A stretch of DNA of 64,000 nucleotides from Thalassospira sp. HJ (GCF_000948415.1 NZ_JYII01000012.1:124001-188000); one strand, 5' to 3'. Shown: positions 35,675 through 45,174, counted from the stretch's first letter. Notes: a model not told the origin generated them from the sequence alone. Program-made: numbers and translations.

Positions 35675-36242
35675 CTTCGCTCATCTCGAAATGGCAGGAC
35701 AGGTTCTTTGCCCCGGCAAACAGGACGGGATCGACCTGCGTGTAGGCAACATCGATGTAGTATTCAGCATCATAGACCGACAGGCTGATGGCATCCGTAA
35801 TCGGATCGAGCGGTGTTTCGAGCATCAGCTTGAAGTCATAGCTTACCCGGCGGTCATCGGTGATATCGGCAACGAAATCGGTCGCACCGGCAAAGGAAAC
35901 CAGTTCTTCGTTGCGGCGCAGATGCGTCAGCCAGGAAAACTCCGCTAGGGCAGCAAATGCATTGTCATGCACGGCCGTGTTCTCATCGCCAAAGAACCTT
36001 GTGTCGTGGTTCTGATCAAACTCGTCGATCATGGTCATGCTAAACAGGTCGTCAAACAACCAGCGGACATGAACCGCCGTAATCTTGTCGTTCTCAAAAA
36101 CAAATTCGGCATTCGCGTCGATCCAGACATGTGGATGCGCAAATGCCGAAGGCACGGTTGCCAGCATCGAGATGCCGGCAACCAGAATTGTGGTGACGGG
36201 CTTACGAACCGTTGCCAAGGCACGCGACAAGGGCGTCAACAT
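35547..36242 (-). CDS. DUF1007 family periplasmic protein
   Basis: A 231-residue protein with a signal peptide (VTTILVAGISMLATVPSAFA) and the family opening AHPHVWIDANAEFVFENDKI, whose two His are possible metal ligands at the mature N terminus. DUF1007 proteins nearly always accompany a NicO permease and may deliver metal to it. The chosen start (36242) overlaps znuA by 41 bases; the frame is open to 36479 but that part is not signal-like. Confidence 0.8.
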   Translation of the reverse strand: MLTPLSRALATVRKPVTTILVAGISMLATVPSAFAHPHVWIDANAEFVFENDKITAVHVRWLFDDLFSMTMIDEFDQNHDTRFFGDENTAVHDNAFAALAEFSWLTHLRRNEELVSFAGATDFVADITDDRRVSYDFKLMLETPLDPITDAISLSVYDAEYYIDVAYTQVDPVLFAGAKNLSCHFEMSEDEKNRIYFDLVAPVRADVICAAKVADNSSSRGLAPGDFVLVE

Positions 36243-37341
36243 TCTGTGCCAGAATTTCCTGATAGGCATCGGGGCCGGCAGCAATGTCAGAGCCCAGCGG
36301 GTCAAGCGTGCCGGTGCGAATGCCCGTGTCCGAGACCACGGCCTGAACGATTGCCGGGCGGAATTGCGGTTCTGCAAAAATGCAGACAGCGCCGGTATCG
36401 TGGATTTTGTCTTCGATTTCATGAAGGCGTTTGGCTCCGGGCTTCTGATCAGGCGACACAGTAATCGATCCGACCGCATTCAGGCCAAGGCCGGTTTCGA
36501 GATACTGATAGGCATCATGGAACACGACATAGGGTTGGTCCTGGATCGGTGCAACTTTTGCCCGAAGATCATTACCAAGGTTGGTAAGGCTTGCAAGCAG
36601 TGTCTGCAAATTCGCGTGATAGTCGTCGGCATGTTCCGGGTCAATTTCGGCCAGTTCATCTGCAATGGCAATCGCAATCGGCGCGCCATTGGCCGGATCC
36701 ATCCAGATATGCGGGTCTACACCGTCATGATCTTCGTGGTGATGGGCTTCGTCATGGTGGTCGTCATGTGCATCATGTTCTGCCGCGTGGTCATTATCAT
36801 GATCGTCATGTTCTTCGTGATCATGTTCGGCGTCATGATCGTGATCATGGTCATCATCATGGGCGTGTTCGTCGTGATCTTCATGGTCATCATGGTCATC
36901 ATGGTCGTCGTGACCTTCATGCGCTTCGCCCTCATGATCATGCATGTGAGCTTCCCAAGTGCCGCCTTCGCGCATGTTGCGCAGCGACAGCTGTGACAGC
37001 GAAACCAGCTCAAGCTGATGGCTATGGCCCGACAGGCTTTCCAGCGGCTTTTCCAGGAAGCCTTCCAGTGCATGCGAAACATAAATCACCAGATCGGCTT
37101 CATTCAGCGCACGCGCTTCGCTGGGGCGGAGCGAATAGGTATGCGGCGATGAAGCGCCATCAATCAACAGAACCGGCTCGCCGATATCCTTCATGATGGC
37201 ACTGGTGATCCCGTGGATCGGCTTGATCGACGTCACAACTTTCGGGGCATCGTCACCATGGGCAGCTGCAGTCAAAGGGGCGGCAACAAACAGTGGTGCC
37301 GCAAGAAGAAAACGGCGAAGGGATTGGCGCAAGGAGGGCAT
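36202..37341 (-). CDS. znuA: Zinc ABC transporter substrate-binding protein with a very long His/Asp loop
   Basis: A 379-residue periplasmic zinc-binding protein of the cluster 9 family. After the signal peptide come VVTSIKPIHGITSAIM (first His ligand), YVSHALEGFLEKPLES (second), VDPHIWMDPANG, and C-terminal AVCIFAEPQFRPA. Residues about 130-215 are an unusually long loop made almost only of His, Asp and Glu. The start at 37341 gives a normal signal peptide. No znuB/znuC is adjacent: it is followed by DUF1007 and NicO genes, and a Zur-like palindrome sits upstream. Confidence 0.9.
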   Translation of the reverse strand: MPSLRQSLRRFLLAAPLFVAAPLTAAAHGDDAPKVVTSIKPIHGITSAIMKDIGEPVLLIDGASSPHTYSLRPSEARALNEADLVIYVSHALEGFLEKPLESLSGHSHQLELVSLSQLSLRNMREGGTWEAHMHDHEGEAHEGHDDHDDHDDHEDHDEHAHDDDHDHDHDAEHDHEEHDDHDNDHAAEHDAHDDHHDEAHHHEDHDGVDPHIWMDPANGAPIAIAIADELAEIDPEHADDYHANLQTLLASLTNLGNDLRAKVAPIQDQPYVVFHDAYQYLETGLGLNAVGSITVSPDQKPGAKRLHEIEDKIHDTGAVCIFAEPQFRPAIVQAVVSDTGIRTGTLDPLGSDIAAGPDAYQEILAQNVDALVACLGNGS

Positions 37342-37384
37342 ATGGATGATCCGGTCTGGAGTGGGTTTGGTATCTAATCCCATT

Positions 37385-37399
37385 TGTTATGATATAACA
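37385..37399. promoter_or_regulatory. Zur-like zinc box upstream of znuA
   Basis: TGTTAT-GAT-ATAACA is a perfect 6-3-6 palindrome, extended by a second CATAACA, and matches the GTTAT-N3-ATAAC form of alphaproteobacterial Zur sites. It is about 45 bp before the znuA start and 120 bp before the divergent solute-binding gene, so both may be zinc-repressed. Confidence 0.65.
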
Positions 37400-37516
37400 T
37401 AACAGATGGTCAAGAATAAAATGGCCTAGGTCGATTTTGCCGAATGAATCGGTAGCAGGGCTGTTTCCGGCCCCGGCAATCCCCACGTTAATCAAAAGGG
37501 GACGAACAGGAACGGG

Positions 37517-38380
37517 ATGGTTTGGTTGTTCAGACATGTTTGCGGTTTGGTCCTGCTTGCCCTTTTGGTAAGCAAACCGCTTTACGCCGAGACACTCAAG
37601 GTGCCGCTACCGGCCGGACGAGAGGAGCACTATGCCCTTCAGACCGGTTTGCTTGAACTCGCCCTTACCTATGCGCCGGGGCAGCATCGTCTTGAACTCG
37701 TCGCTGTTGACGGCCTCTCGCAAAAGCGTGCGTTCAGCTTGTTGTCCGAGGGAGAGGTAAATGTCGTCTTGGCCGGCTACAGCCGTGCTGCCGAACACGA
37801 CTTGTTGCAGATCGACTTTCCCCTGACCAAGGGGCTGCAGGGATATCGATTGCTGATCACGCGCGCGGATAACCTCAAGATGCTGGATCGTGTTGAAAAC
37901 CAGGCTGACCTCAGAAGCATTTGTATCGGGTCGGGCAATTCATGGGTGGACACCGTTATCCTGAAACATGCCGGTCTGTGCGTGACGGGCGGTCCGGGGA
38001 CAAGCCTTTATACGATGCTTGAAAACAGGCGGTTTGATGCGATGCATCTCGCCATTCATGAGGTGAAAACGGGCAACATTGCGAAGCTCATCAAACAGCA
38101 TGGTCTGGCGGTCTATGAGAACGTGCTGCTGCGCTATCCCTACGATTTTTATTTCTATCTCGGAAAAGACAGCCAGTCTTTACACGACGAGATCGAGCAG
38201 GGCTTTCGGGCCGCTGTAAAAGACGGCGCGATAGACCGCTATTTCATCGAGCATCCGACGATATCAGCCGCCCTTGGTTTTCTGCGTGACCATCCGGGCT
38301 TGCATATTATCGACCTCGATAATCCCGAAATGACAGATCAGACGAGCTCTGATCTTTACCGCTACTGGTTCGGCAATTGA
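37517..38380 (+). CDS. Periplasmic solute-binding protein of unknown substrate
   Basis: A 287-residue exported protein with a signal peptide (FRHVCGLVLLALLVSKPLYAETLKV) and a type II periplasmic-binding fold, judging from the order of beta-strand blocks and LLSEGEVNVVLAGYSRAAEHDLLQIDFPLTKGLQGYRLLI. It resembles family 3-like binding proteins without a transporter beside it. AGGA precedes the ATG. It is divergent from znuA across the Zur-like box, which hints at a metal-linked role, but this is inference. Confidence 0.7.
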   Translation: MVWLFRHVCGLVLLALLVSKPLYAETLKVPLPAGREEHYALQTGLLELALTYAPGQHRLELVAVDGLSQKRAFSLLSEGEVNVVLAGYSRAAEHDLLQIDFPLTKGLQGYRLLITRADNLKMLDRVENQADLRSICIGSGNSWVDTVILKHAGLCVTGGPGTSLYTMLENRRFDAMHLAIHEVKTGNIAKLIKQHGLAVYENVLLRYPYDFYFYLGKDSQSLHDEIEQGFRAAVKDGAIDRYFIEHPTISAALGFLRDHPGLHIIDLDNPEMTDQTSSDLYRYWFGN

Positions 38381-38487
38381 TTAAATTAAGATCTGTTGTG
38401 TGACCTTAATAGATGCATTCCGTTAGCGTAATGAAAAATCAACGCCTGCAGTTTCTGGTGAAAATCCCCGATTTTCTGCCAAAAATA

Positions 38488-38516
38488 AAAGAGCCGCCTT
38501 TCAAGGGCGGCTCTTT
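38488..38516. terminator. Bidirectional intrinsic terminator
   Basis: AAAGAGCCGCC pairs with GGCGGCTCTTT between two converging genes. Confidence 0.85.
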
Positions 38517-38546
38517 CGCATATTGTGTGCTCAAAACGCACAGCGC

Positions 38547-40082
38547 TTATTTCGATACGCTCTTGAAGTCAAAGAAGAAGCCCGACGGATGGATGCGGTA
38601 GTTCTGAAGTTCTTTCGTCGAGGCAACAACAAACACCTTGTGCACCAGCGGAATGATCGGCGCTTCGTCATGCAGGATGTTCATTGCTTTGGTGTAGGTC
38701 GCGACCTGCTCGGCCCCCGGATCAAGGGTACGGCCCTTGTCGACAGCGGCATCAAATTCCTCGTTGGCCCAGAACTGATAGTTCAGGCCCGCCTTGGAAT
38801 GGAACTGTGATTTCAGATGCAGGTCCGGATGGCCGGTCATTTCCGGGGTCCAGAACACGACAGACACGTCATATTCACCCTGCTTGACCAGATCAAGCAT
38901 CCCGCCCCAGGTATACATGCCAACTTCGGTGGCAATGCCCTGTTCGTTCAGAAGGGCTGCCATGGCCTCGGTGATCATCGGCATTTCGGTGCGCGAAGAA
39001 TAGCTCAGGATACGCAGGGTCAGCTGTTCGCCGTCCTTCATCCATTTGCCATCGGTTTTCTCATACCCGGCATCACTTAGAAGCGATGCGGCAAGTTCCG
39101 GATCAAGCGTGTATTTCTCATCCGCCTGCGGGGCCCAGTCAAAACTCGGGGCAAAGAATTCCCACGCCGGTTCGCCGACGTCATCAAGCGCACCTTTGAC
39201 AATCAGGTCACGATCGACCAGCGCATTGACCGCGCGACGGATACGAACGTCTGACAGAACGCTTTTCTCACCGGCGTTGAAGGCACCGTAATAAAGGCCC
39301 GAGGTCGGCTCGGCATAGACCTTGAAGTCGTCATCTTCAGACAGACGTTTGACGTCGGAGGGAAGCATGTTGGTTACGAAATCAATCTCGCCTGCTTCAA
39401 GTGCCAGCGTGCGCGAGTTGTGATCGGGGATATAACGATACACGACTTTCTCAAGGGCCGGTTTTTCGCCCCAGTAATCGTCAAAGCGGGTCACGATGGT
39501 GCGATCCTGCTTTTTATATTCCTCGAATTTCCATGGGCCGGTGCCGATCGGTTTGACGAATTCGCCTGCCTCATCGAAGGATGACTTGGCATAGACAACC
39601 GTGATCGCATCGGAAAGCTGGTTGGGCAGGGCGGCAAACGGTTCGGTGTTTTCAATCTCGACCACCAGCGGCGAAATCGCCTTGATCGATTTGATGTTGA
39701 GAAGGTCTGCGGCATAAGGCAGCAGATCAATCACCCGCTCGAGCGAGAATTTAACTGCTTCGGCATCCAGTTTGGTGCCGTCATGGAAAATGACATTTTC
39801 GCGCAGTTTGAACTGCCAGACCGTCGGTGAAACGCGATCCCATTCGGTGGCGAGGCCCGGGATTGTTTTCAGGTCATAATCCAGCTTGACCAGGGTATCG
39901 AGGATTTCACTTTCATTGAAGAAGCGCGAACGACGCGGCTTCATGGCAAGCGGCATGGATTCCCACATGGTGCCGATGACAAGCGTGTTGTCCTCGGTTG
40001 CCTGTGCAGGCTGCGGGGCAAGTGCAAAACTGCCCATGGCAAGTGCTGCAAAGGCAGCCCCCAAAAGTGTTTTTTTGATCAT
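38547..40082 (-). CDS. ABC transporter substrate-binding protein, family 5 (peptide/nickel type)
   Basis: A 511-residue exported binding protein: signal peptide MIKKTLLGAAFAALAMGSFALA, then SBP_bac_5 features (LATEWDRVSPTVWQFKLRENVIFHDGTKLDAEAVKFSLER; PIGTGPWKFEEY; DVRIRRAVNALVDRDLIV). It may bind a peptide, nickel complex or metallophore. The ATG at 40082 fits the signal peptide; another ATG at 40100 follows the permease stop directly (TAGATG). No ATPase genes follow in the operon. Confidence 0.85.
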   Translation of the reverse strand: MIKKTLLGAAFAALAMGSFALAPQPAQATEDNTLVIGTMWESMPLAMKPRRSRFFNESEILDTLVKLDYDLKTIPGLATEWDRVSPTVWQFKLRENVIFHDGTKLDAEAVKFSLERVIDLLPYAADLLNIKSIKAISPLVVEIENTEPFAALPNQLSDAITVVYAKSSFDEAGEFVKPIGTGPWKFEEYKKQDRTIVTRFDDYWGEKPALEKVVYRYIPDHNSRTLALEAGEIDFVTNMLPSDVKRLSEDDDFKVYAEPTSGLYYGAFNAGEKSVLSDVRIRRAVNALVDRDLIVKGALDDVGEPAWEFFAPSFDWAPQADEKYTLDPELAASLLSDAGYEKTDGKWMKDGEQLTLRILSYSSRTEMPMITEAMAALLNEQGIATEVGMYTWGGMLDLVKQGEYDVSVVFWTPEMTGHPDLHLKSQFHSKAGLNYQFWANEEFDAAVDKGRTLDPGAEQVATYTKAMNILHDEAPIIPLVHKVFVVASTKELQNYRIHPSGFFFDFKSVSK

Positions 40083-40100
40083 CTTACTGTCTCTGTCCAT

Positions 40101-40961
40101 CTAGTGAAGGTAGTTGATCTGACGAAGTCGGAAACGGTCTCCCAACATGTCTCCGAGCAGATTGACCGCGACGACAAACGCCGCAATGGTCAGGCCCGGT
40201 GCAAGCACCAGGCGAGGGTGATCGCGCAGGTAATTGCGCGATTCAGCAATCATCAGGCCCCATTCCGGCGTGCCGGGTTCGACACCCAGTCCCAAAAAGC
40301 TCAATCCGGCAAAAGCCAGGATCGCCCAGGACATGGAATAGGCCGCAAGGGTGAGAAGCGGGCCGATGATGTTTGGAAAAATATGACGATGTGCGATGCG
40401 GTGGTGGCGCGCGCCCAGCGCCTCGGCCGCCATGACATAGGGTTTGGTACGCTCGACAATCACCGCATTGCGCACCACCCGGGCATAGTCGGTCCAATGC
40501 ACGGTAATCAGCGCAATGATCACCGCCTGAAGTCCAAGCCCCAGGGTTCCGGCAATGATCATGCAAATGGCGAGCGCCGGGAATACCGACATGCCTTCGC
40601 AAAACCGCATGATGGCCCGATCAACAATGCCGCCGACCATCCCGGCAAGGGTGCCGATCAGGCAGCCGATCAGCGATGCCGCCATCACGACCGCAAGGGC
40701 GGATGCCGTGGTCAGGCGCGCGCCATACATCAGGCGCGATAAAACACACCGCCCCAGCGCATCGGTGCCAAGCGGGTAATCAAGGCTTGGTGGTTTCAGT
40801 CGGAAAAGGAACTGCGCCTTGTAAGGATCGTTGGGCGCAAAGAACGGCAAGATCAAAACCGCAAGGATCACCAGCGCCATCACCAGAACGTAACCGCGAA
40901 ACACACGGCGTCCGGCATGAAACAGCTTGCCGCCAGTAAATGACATCCGTTCCATCTGCAT
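40101..40961 (-). CDS. ABC transporter permease, DppC/NikC type
   Basis: A 286-residue inner-membrane permease with the N-terminal LPFFAPNDPYKAQF segment of OppC_N and the EAA loop EALGARHHRIAHRHIFPNIIGPLLT. The ATG overlaps the stop of the DppB-type gene by one base (TGATG). Six membrane helices expected. Confidence 0.9.
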   Translation of the reverse strand: MQMERMSFTGGKLFHAGRRVFRGYVLVMALVILAVLILPFFAPNDPYKAQFLFRLKPPSLDYPLGTDALGRCVLSRLMYGARLTTASALAVVMAASLIGCLIGTLAGMVGGIVDRAIMRFCEGMSVFPALAICMIIAGTLGLGLQAVIIALITVHWTDYARVVRNAVIVERTKPYVMAAEALGARHHRIAHRHIFPNIIGPLLTLAAYSMSWAILAFAGLSFLGLGVEPGTPEWGLMIAESRNYLRDHPRLVLAPGLTIAAFVVAVNLLGDMLGDRFRLRQINYLH

Positions 40962-41914
40962 CACACGATCTCCCGGGTGCGGGGGTCGTAAAAGGCGATG
41001 CACAGATCAACGATCAGATTGACCAGAATGTAACTGCCGGCAATCAACAGGAAGCAGGCCTGAATGGCCGGGTAGTCGCGGTTCAAAAGCGATTCCACCA
41101 GAAACCGGCCCAGCCCCGGCCAGGCAAACAGGGTTTCGACAATGATCATGCCATCGAAAATCCGGGCAAACTGCATGCCCGAAAAGGTCAGGATGCCAGG
41201 TGCGGTATTGGGCACTGCATGGCGCAAAACGGTGCGCAGGCGGCTCAGCCCCTTGGCCTTGGCGGTGCGGATATAGGGTTTGGACAGTTCTTCAAGCAGG
41301 CTGCCCCGCACATAGCGCGACAATACTCCGGCGATCGAGGTGGCAATTACCAATGTCGGCAGAACCGCGTGCGCCCATGTGCCATGCCCTCCGGTCGGCA
41401 GCCAACCCAGCACAAGCGAAAACAAAAGGGCGAGAAGCAGCGAGTACCAGAAATTCGGGATCGACATGCCAATGACACTGACCATGCCGGCAATGCGATC
41501 AATCCGGCTGCCGGGATAACGCGCGCAGACAATCCCAATCGGCACGGCAATGATCAGGGCCAATGACATCGACAGAACTGCAAGCAAAAGCGACTGCCCC
41601 ATGCGCAGTGTGATGTCGCTAATGATTGGTTCATTGCTGATAAAGGACTTACCCAGATCCCCCTGCAAAAGAGCAAAAAGCCAGCGAAGATATTGTTGCG
41701 GCAGGGGATCATTCAAACCGTTCTGATCGGCATATCGTGCGACCTGATCGGCATCGGGCAGGGTGCCATCCATCTGTGCCATCAGAAGGATCTCGGCGAA
41801 GTCGCCGGGCATGAGCCGCAACAACGCAAAGCCGACCACCGAAACGATGAACAGCAAGATCAGGGCATGGGTTATGCGTGCAGTCACGCGCGAAGCCATA
41901 AAACGGTCTTTCAT
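40961..41914 (-). CDS. ABC transporter permease, DppB/NikB type
   Basis: A 317-residue permease: N-terminal ITHALILLFIVSVVGFALLRLMPGDFAEILL and EAA loop TAKAKGLSRLRTVLRHAVPNTAPGIL. First gene of a three-gene operon (permease B, permease C, binding protein). The start may also be the ATG at 41899. The upstream neighbour is SpoVR on the same strand, so the ATPase pair of such transporters is missing here and must come from elsewhere. Confidence 0.9.
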   Translation of the reverse strand: MKDRFMASRVTARITHALILLFIVSVVGFALLRLMPGDFAEILLMAQMDGTLPDADQVARYADQNGLNDPLPQQYLRWLFALLQGDLGKSFISNEPIISDITLRMGQSLLLAVLSMSLALIIAVPIGIVCARYPGSRIDRIAGMVSVIGMSIPNFWYSLLLALLFSLVLGWLPTGGHGTWAHAVLPTLVIATSIAGVLSRYVRGSLLEELSKPYIRTAKAKGLSRLRTVLRHAVPNTAPGILTFSGMQFARIFDGMIIVETLFAWPGLGRFLVESLLNRDYPAIQACFLLIAGSYILVNLIVDLCIAFYDPRTREIV

Positions 41915-41960
41915 TCCGGTGCGTGCCGGAAGAGATCAGTTTGGATGTGTCACGATATTC

Positions 41961-41979
41961 GAAAGTAATAATCATTCCC
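41961..41979. promoter_or_regulatory. Fur-like box upstream of the ABC operon
   Basis: On the minus strand GGGAATGATTATTACTTTC agrees with 13 of 19 positions of the classic Fur box and lies 47-65 bp before the first permease start. This would make the ABC operon iron- or metal-repressed. The remaining 290-bp gap contains only a short GCCAGC/GGCTGGC hairpin near 42,165. Confidence 0.35.
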
Positions 41980-42205
41980 ATTTGCGGTATGCAACTGATT
42001 TTAGTTCTTAATTTCATATTTGATGGATTTAGGCGAAATATAGGCACCATTGCATGCTCTGGATCGGAATTAAGCACGTAATGGTTGTGTTTTTTGTCGC
42101 AAAAGAGGTGGTGAACTGTGCAAAAGGGGTAGGTTTGTGATGGGATTCGCGCGCTGATTGCACGCCAGCTTTTGGGCTGGCTGTGGTGCCTGCTAGGAAA
42201 CGGGG

Positions 42206-43777
42206 TCAGTTCCCGGCCAGGTCTTCGGGCTGATAATTCATTTCATGCAGGATTTCGCCGCTTTCATAATCGACGGCCTGCAAGGTCACGCCATAGCCCC
42301 ACAATTGCCCGATATAGCCCAGCGTCATTTCGGCTTCGGACTTTTCAAGCCGGACGCCTTCATGCTCGGTATGCTGGATGTAAAGTTGGCGGTTGCCGCG
42401 GATATCTACATCAACCACCTGCATGTCGGGTTCGCGGACCGAAATGTCATGCATCCGGGCCAGGGATCGACGGACCTTGCGATAGCCGTTATCATCATGA
42501 ATGGCGGCGACCTCAAGATGCGGGGTGGTGCTGTGGTCATTGATCATGAACATCCGCATGTCCCGCATTACTTTGGGGGACAGGAACTGCAGGATGAAGC
42601 TTTCATCGCGGTAATGCGCCCATGCTTCCTTAAGCGTTTCGACCGGTTCGTTATTGCCCGCAATATCGGGGAACCATTTATGATCTTCTTCGGTCGGGTC
42701 AACGCAGATGCGGTGGATGTCCTGCATCATGGCAAAGCCCAGCGCATAGGGGTTGAAGCCCGAATAGCGCTGATCGTCATATTCGGCCTGAAACACCACG
42801 CGGGAATGGTAATCGATGAATTCCATCATCGCACCCTCGGAAATCAGGCCCTTGTCATAAAGGCTGTTCATGATGGCGTAATGCACATAGCACGCGCAGC
42901 CTTCATTCATCATCTTGGTCTGTTTCTGCGGATAGAAATACTGTCCGATATTGCGCACGATGCGCAGAATCTCGCGCTCCCAAGCTTGTAGAGATGGCGC
43001 GTTCTTTTCGAGGAAATAAAGCAGGTTTTCTTCCGGCAGGCCAAACTGCGCGCGGCGTTCCTCAACCCGCATCTTGCGTTTAAGCTCGTCCATATCCTGA
43101 TCACCGGGATCGGACTGGGGCAGGGTGCGCCACAGATCGTTATAGGTTTCGTCTTCATATTTGGCGCGTTCGCGTTCGCGCTCCAACTCGGCCGCAAGGT
43201 TGGGTTTTTCCGGTCGGGAATAACGATTGACCCCCTGATCCATCAGGGCGTGCGCGGCATCAAGGATCCGTTCAACCGCATCAAAGCCATAGCGGTCCTC
43301 GCACTTGGCGATATAGCCCTTGGCAAATTGCAGGTAATCAAGAATGCCGTCGGCATCGGTCCATTGCTTGAACAGGTAGTTGTTTTTGAAAAAGTGATTA
43401 TGCCCGAAGGCCGCATGCGCAATCACCAAGGCCTGCATGACGATGGTGTTTTCTTCCATGACATAGGAAATGCACGGGTTGGAGTTGATCACGATCTCAT
43501 AGGCCAGCCCCTGATAACCCTTGCGATACATGACATCGTCACGCACGAAGCGTTTGCCAAACGACCAGTGATGATACATCAGTGGCATGCCGATGGATGA
43601 ATAGGCATCCAGCATCTGCTCGGATGTGATCACCTCGACCTGATTGGGATAGACATCAAGCTTAAGCTGGTTGATCGCGATATCCTCAATCGCGTCATAG
43701 GTCGCTTTCAGCGTTTCGAAATCCCAGTCGGCACTGGTGAAAAGAAGTTTATCGGCGGATTTGGTCTTGCTGCTCAT
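42206..43777 (-). CDS. SpoVR family protein (YcgB)
   Basis: A 523-residue soluble protein of the SpoVR/YcgB family, recognisable from TSADWDFETLKATYDAIEDIA, PLMYHHWSFGKRF, NEGCACYVHYAIMNSLYDKG and NPYALGFAMMQDIHRI. The name comes from Bacillus sporulation; in proteobacteria it is part of the PrkA-YeaH-YcgB stress set. ATG overlaps the stop of the VWA gene (ATGA). Last gene of the operon. Confidence 0.92.
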   Translation of the reverse strand: MSSKTKSADKLLFTSADWDFETLKATYDAIEDIAINQLKLDVYPNQVEVITSEQMLDAYSSIGMPLMYHHWSFGKRFVRDDVMYRKGYQGLAYEIVINSNPCISYVMEENTIVMQALVIAHAAFGHNHFFKNNYLFKQWTDADGILDYLQFAKGYIAKCEDRYGFDAVERILDAAHALMDQGVNRYSRPEKPNLAAELERERERAKYEDETYNDLWRTLPQSDPGDQDMDELKRKMRVEERRAQFGLPEENLLYFLEKNAPSLQAWEREILRIVRNIGQYFYPQKQTKMMNEGCACYVHYAIMNSLYDKGLISEGAMMEFIDYHSRVVFQAEYDDQRYSGFNPYALGFAMMQDIHRICVDPTEEDHKWFPDIAGNNEPVETLKEAWAHYRDESFILQFLSPKVMRDMRMFMINDHSTTPHLEVAAIHDDNGYRKVRRSLARMHDISVREPDMQVVDVDIRGNRQLYIQHTEHEGVRLEKSEAEMTLGYIGQLWGYGVTLQAVDYESGEILHEMNYQPEDLAGN

Positions 43778-45111
43778 TGGCCTACCTCCGCACGGTTCTT
43801 GGCAAACAGTTCCCTGAAGACCGGGAAGATATCGGCAGCCTTGGTCACCCGTTTCAGGGCAAATTGCGGATTGACCCTGGCAATCGGGGCATAGGCCTTC
43901 CAAAGGGCGGTTTCACCTTCGGCGGCGGCAAATATTTCTGCCTCGCGCTCATCAGTGATTTCGATATAGGCGTAATATTGGCACTTGGGCAAAAGGTCCT
44001 CGGCCAGAAGGGCTGTGCATTTCGCCCCGTCATTGGAATAGTTGTCCCCATCCGATGCCTGGGCGGCATAGATGTTCCACTGATCGGTGGGATAGCGATC
44101 CACCAGCACCTTTTTCATTTCCTCGAGTGCTGTGGAAACGATCGTTCCGCCGGTTTCGCGCGAATAGAAAAAGGTTTCCTCATCGACCTCGGCCGCGCGC
44201 GATGTATGGCGGATAAACACCACCTCGACATGCTCGTATTTGCGATGCAGGAAAAGATGCAAAAGCATGAAGAACCGCTTGGCCAGTTCCTTCATCTGCT
44301 CGGACATCGACCCCGACACATCCATCAAACAGAACATCACCGCCTGCGTATTGGGATCGGGGATCTGCTGAAACTGGTTATATCGTGTATCAATCGGATC
44401 AATGAACGGGATCGCCTTCATCCGCCGTTTGGCTTCTTCGAGATCGGCCAGAAGGGTATGAAGGGTTTCGTCATCAGCCTTGGTCAGTTTCCCATTCGGG
44501 CGCTTTTCCGCCTTGGCCTGAAGGGCGGCGATTTTTTCTTCAAGCTCGCGCACCTCGGCGGTTTTCGGGCGTCGCAACCCGATGCGACGCGCCAGTGAAT
44601 TGCGCATGGTCCGCACAAGGCTGAGGTTCGATGGCGTGCCCTCAACCGAAAAGCCAGCGCGTGCCGTGCGAAAGGCGGTGGTCTGCTTCAGGCTTTTTTT
44701 CAAAAGATCGGGCAATTCCAGATCTTCAAAGAAGATATCTAGGAACTCGTCACGGGTAAGGGTGAACTGGAATTCATCTTCACCTTCGCCGTCGGGGCTG
44801 GCTTGTGATCCACCCGAACCACCATCGCCACCTTGCGGGCGGGCGATGCGGTCGCCCTGAACAAACTTCTTGTTGCCGGGCAGGACATAGTTGCGGTTGC
44901 CGCCACGGCCCTGATGATGGAAACCCGGTTCCTTTAACGTCTTGCCGGGAATGGTGATCTGATCGCCGCTGGAAATATCGGTAATGCCGCGCGACCGGAT
45001 GGTGTTTTCAACCGCCCTTTTGATCTGGGCCTTGGCACGGCGCATGAAACGTTGCCGGTTGCCAAGACTTTTGCCGGTCGGGTTCTTGCGGCGATCCACA
45101 ATATAAAGCAT
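43774..45111 (-). CDS. yeaH: YeaH/YhbH family VWA-like protein (DUF444)
   Basis: A 445-residue DUF444 protein. The MIDAS-like motif DVSGSMSEQMKELAKRFFMLL is near the middle (about residues 268-288), the N terminus is basic (RRKNPTGKSLGNRQRFMRRAKAQIKRAV), and there is a Gly-rich linker (about 85-110). It works with the PrkA kinase in starvation responses. It starts 174 bases after prkA, in a gap with two hairpins, and overlaps SpoVR by four bases. Confidence 0.93.
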   Translation of the reverse strand: MLYIVDRRKNPTGKSLGNRQRFMRRAKAQIKRAVENTIRSRGITDISSGDQITIPGKTLKEPGFHHQGRGGNRNYVLPGNKKFVQGDRIARPQGGDGGSGGSQASPDGEGEDEFQFTLTRDEFLDIFFEDLELPDLLKKSLKQTTAFRTARAGFSVEGTPSNLSLVRTMRNSLARRIGLRRPKTAEVRELEEKIAALQAKAEKRPNGKLTKADDETLHTLLADLEEAKRRMKAIPFIDPIDTRYNQFQQIPDPNTQAVMFCLMDVSGSMSEQMKELAKRFFMLLHLFLHRKYEHVEVVFIRHTSRAAEVDEETFFYSRETGGTIVSTALEEMKKVLVDRYPTDQWNIYAAQASDGDNYSNDGAKCTALLAEDLLPKCQYYAYIEITDEREAEIFAAAEGETALWKAYAPIARVNPQFALKRVTKAADIFPVFRELFAKNRAEVGQ

Positions 45112-45174
45112 GGGCAGTCACATCCTTGCACGGTTCAAAAGCGCGTTGTGCAGGTCGCTTGCGCCTTGAATGCC

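Noticed and set aside
36740-36950. Apparent tandem repeat in znuA (and at 34,890-35,000 in the NicO gene)
   Set aside because: Irregular His/Asp codon runs in a metal-binding loop; no fixed unit length, no spacers, not a CRISPR or a satellite.
36085-36996. 303-codon plus-strand frame opposite znuA with a Met/Val/Ile-rich 'membrane' stretch
   Set aside because: The hydrophobic run is the reverse complement of the His/Asp codons of ZnuA (GTG/ATG/ATC patterns), not a real membrane protein.
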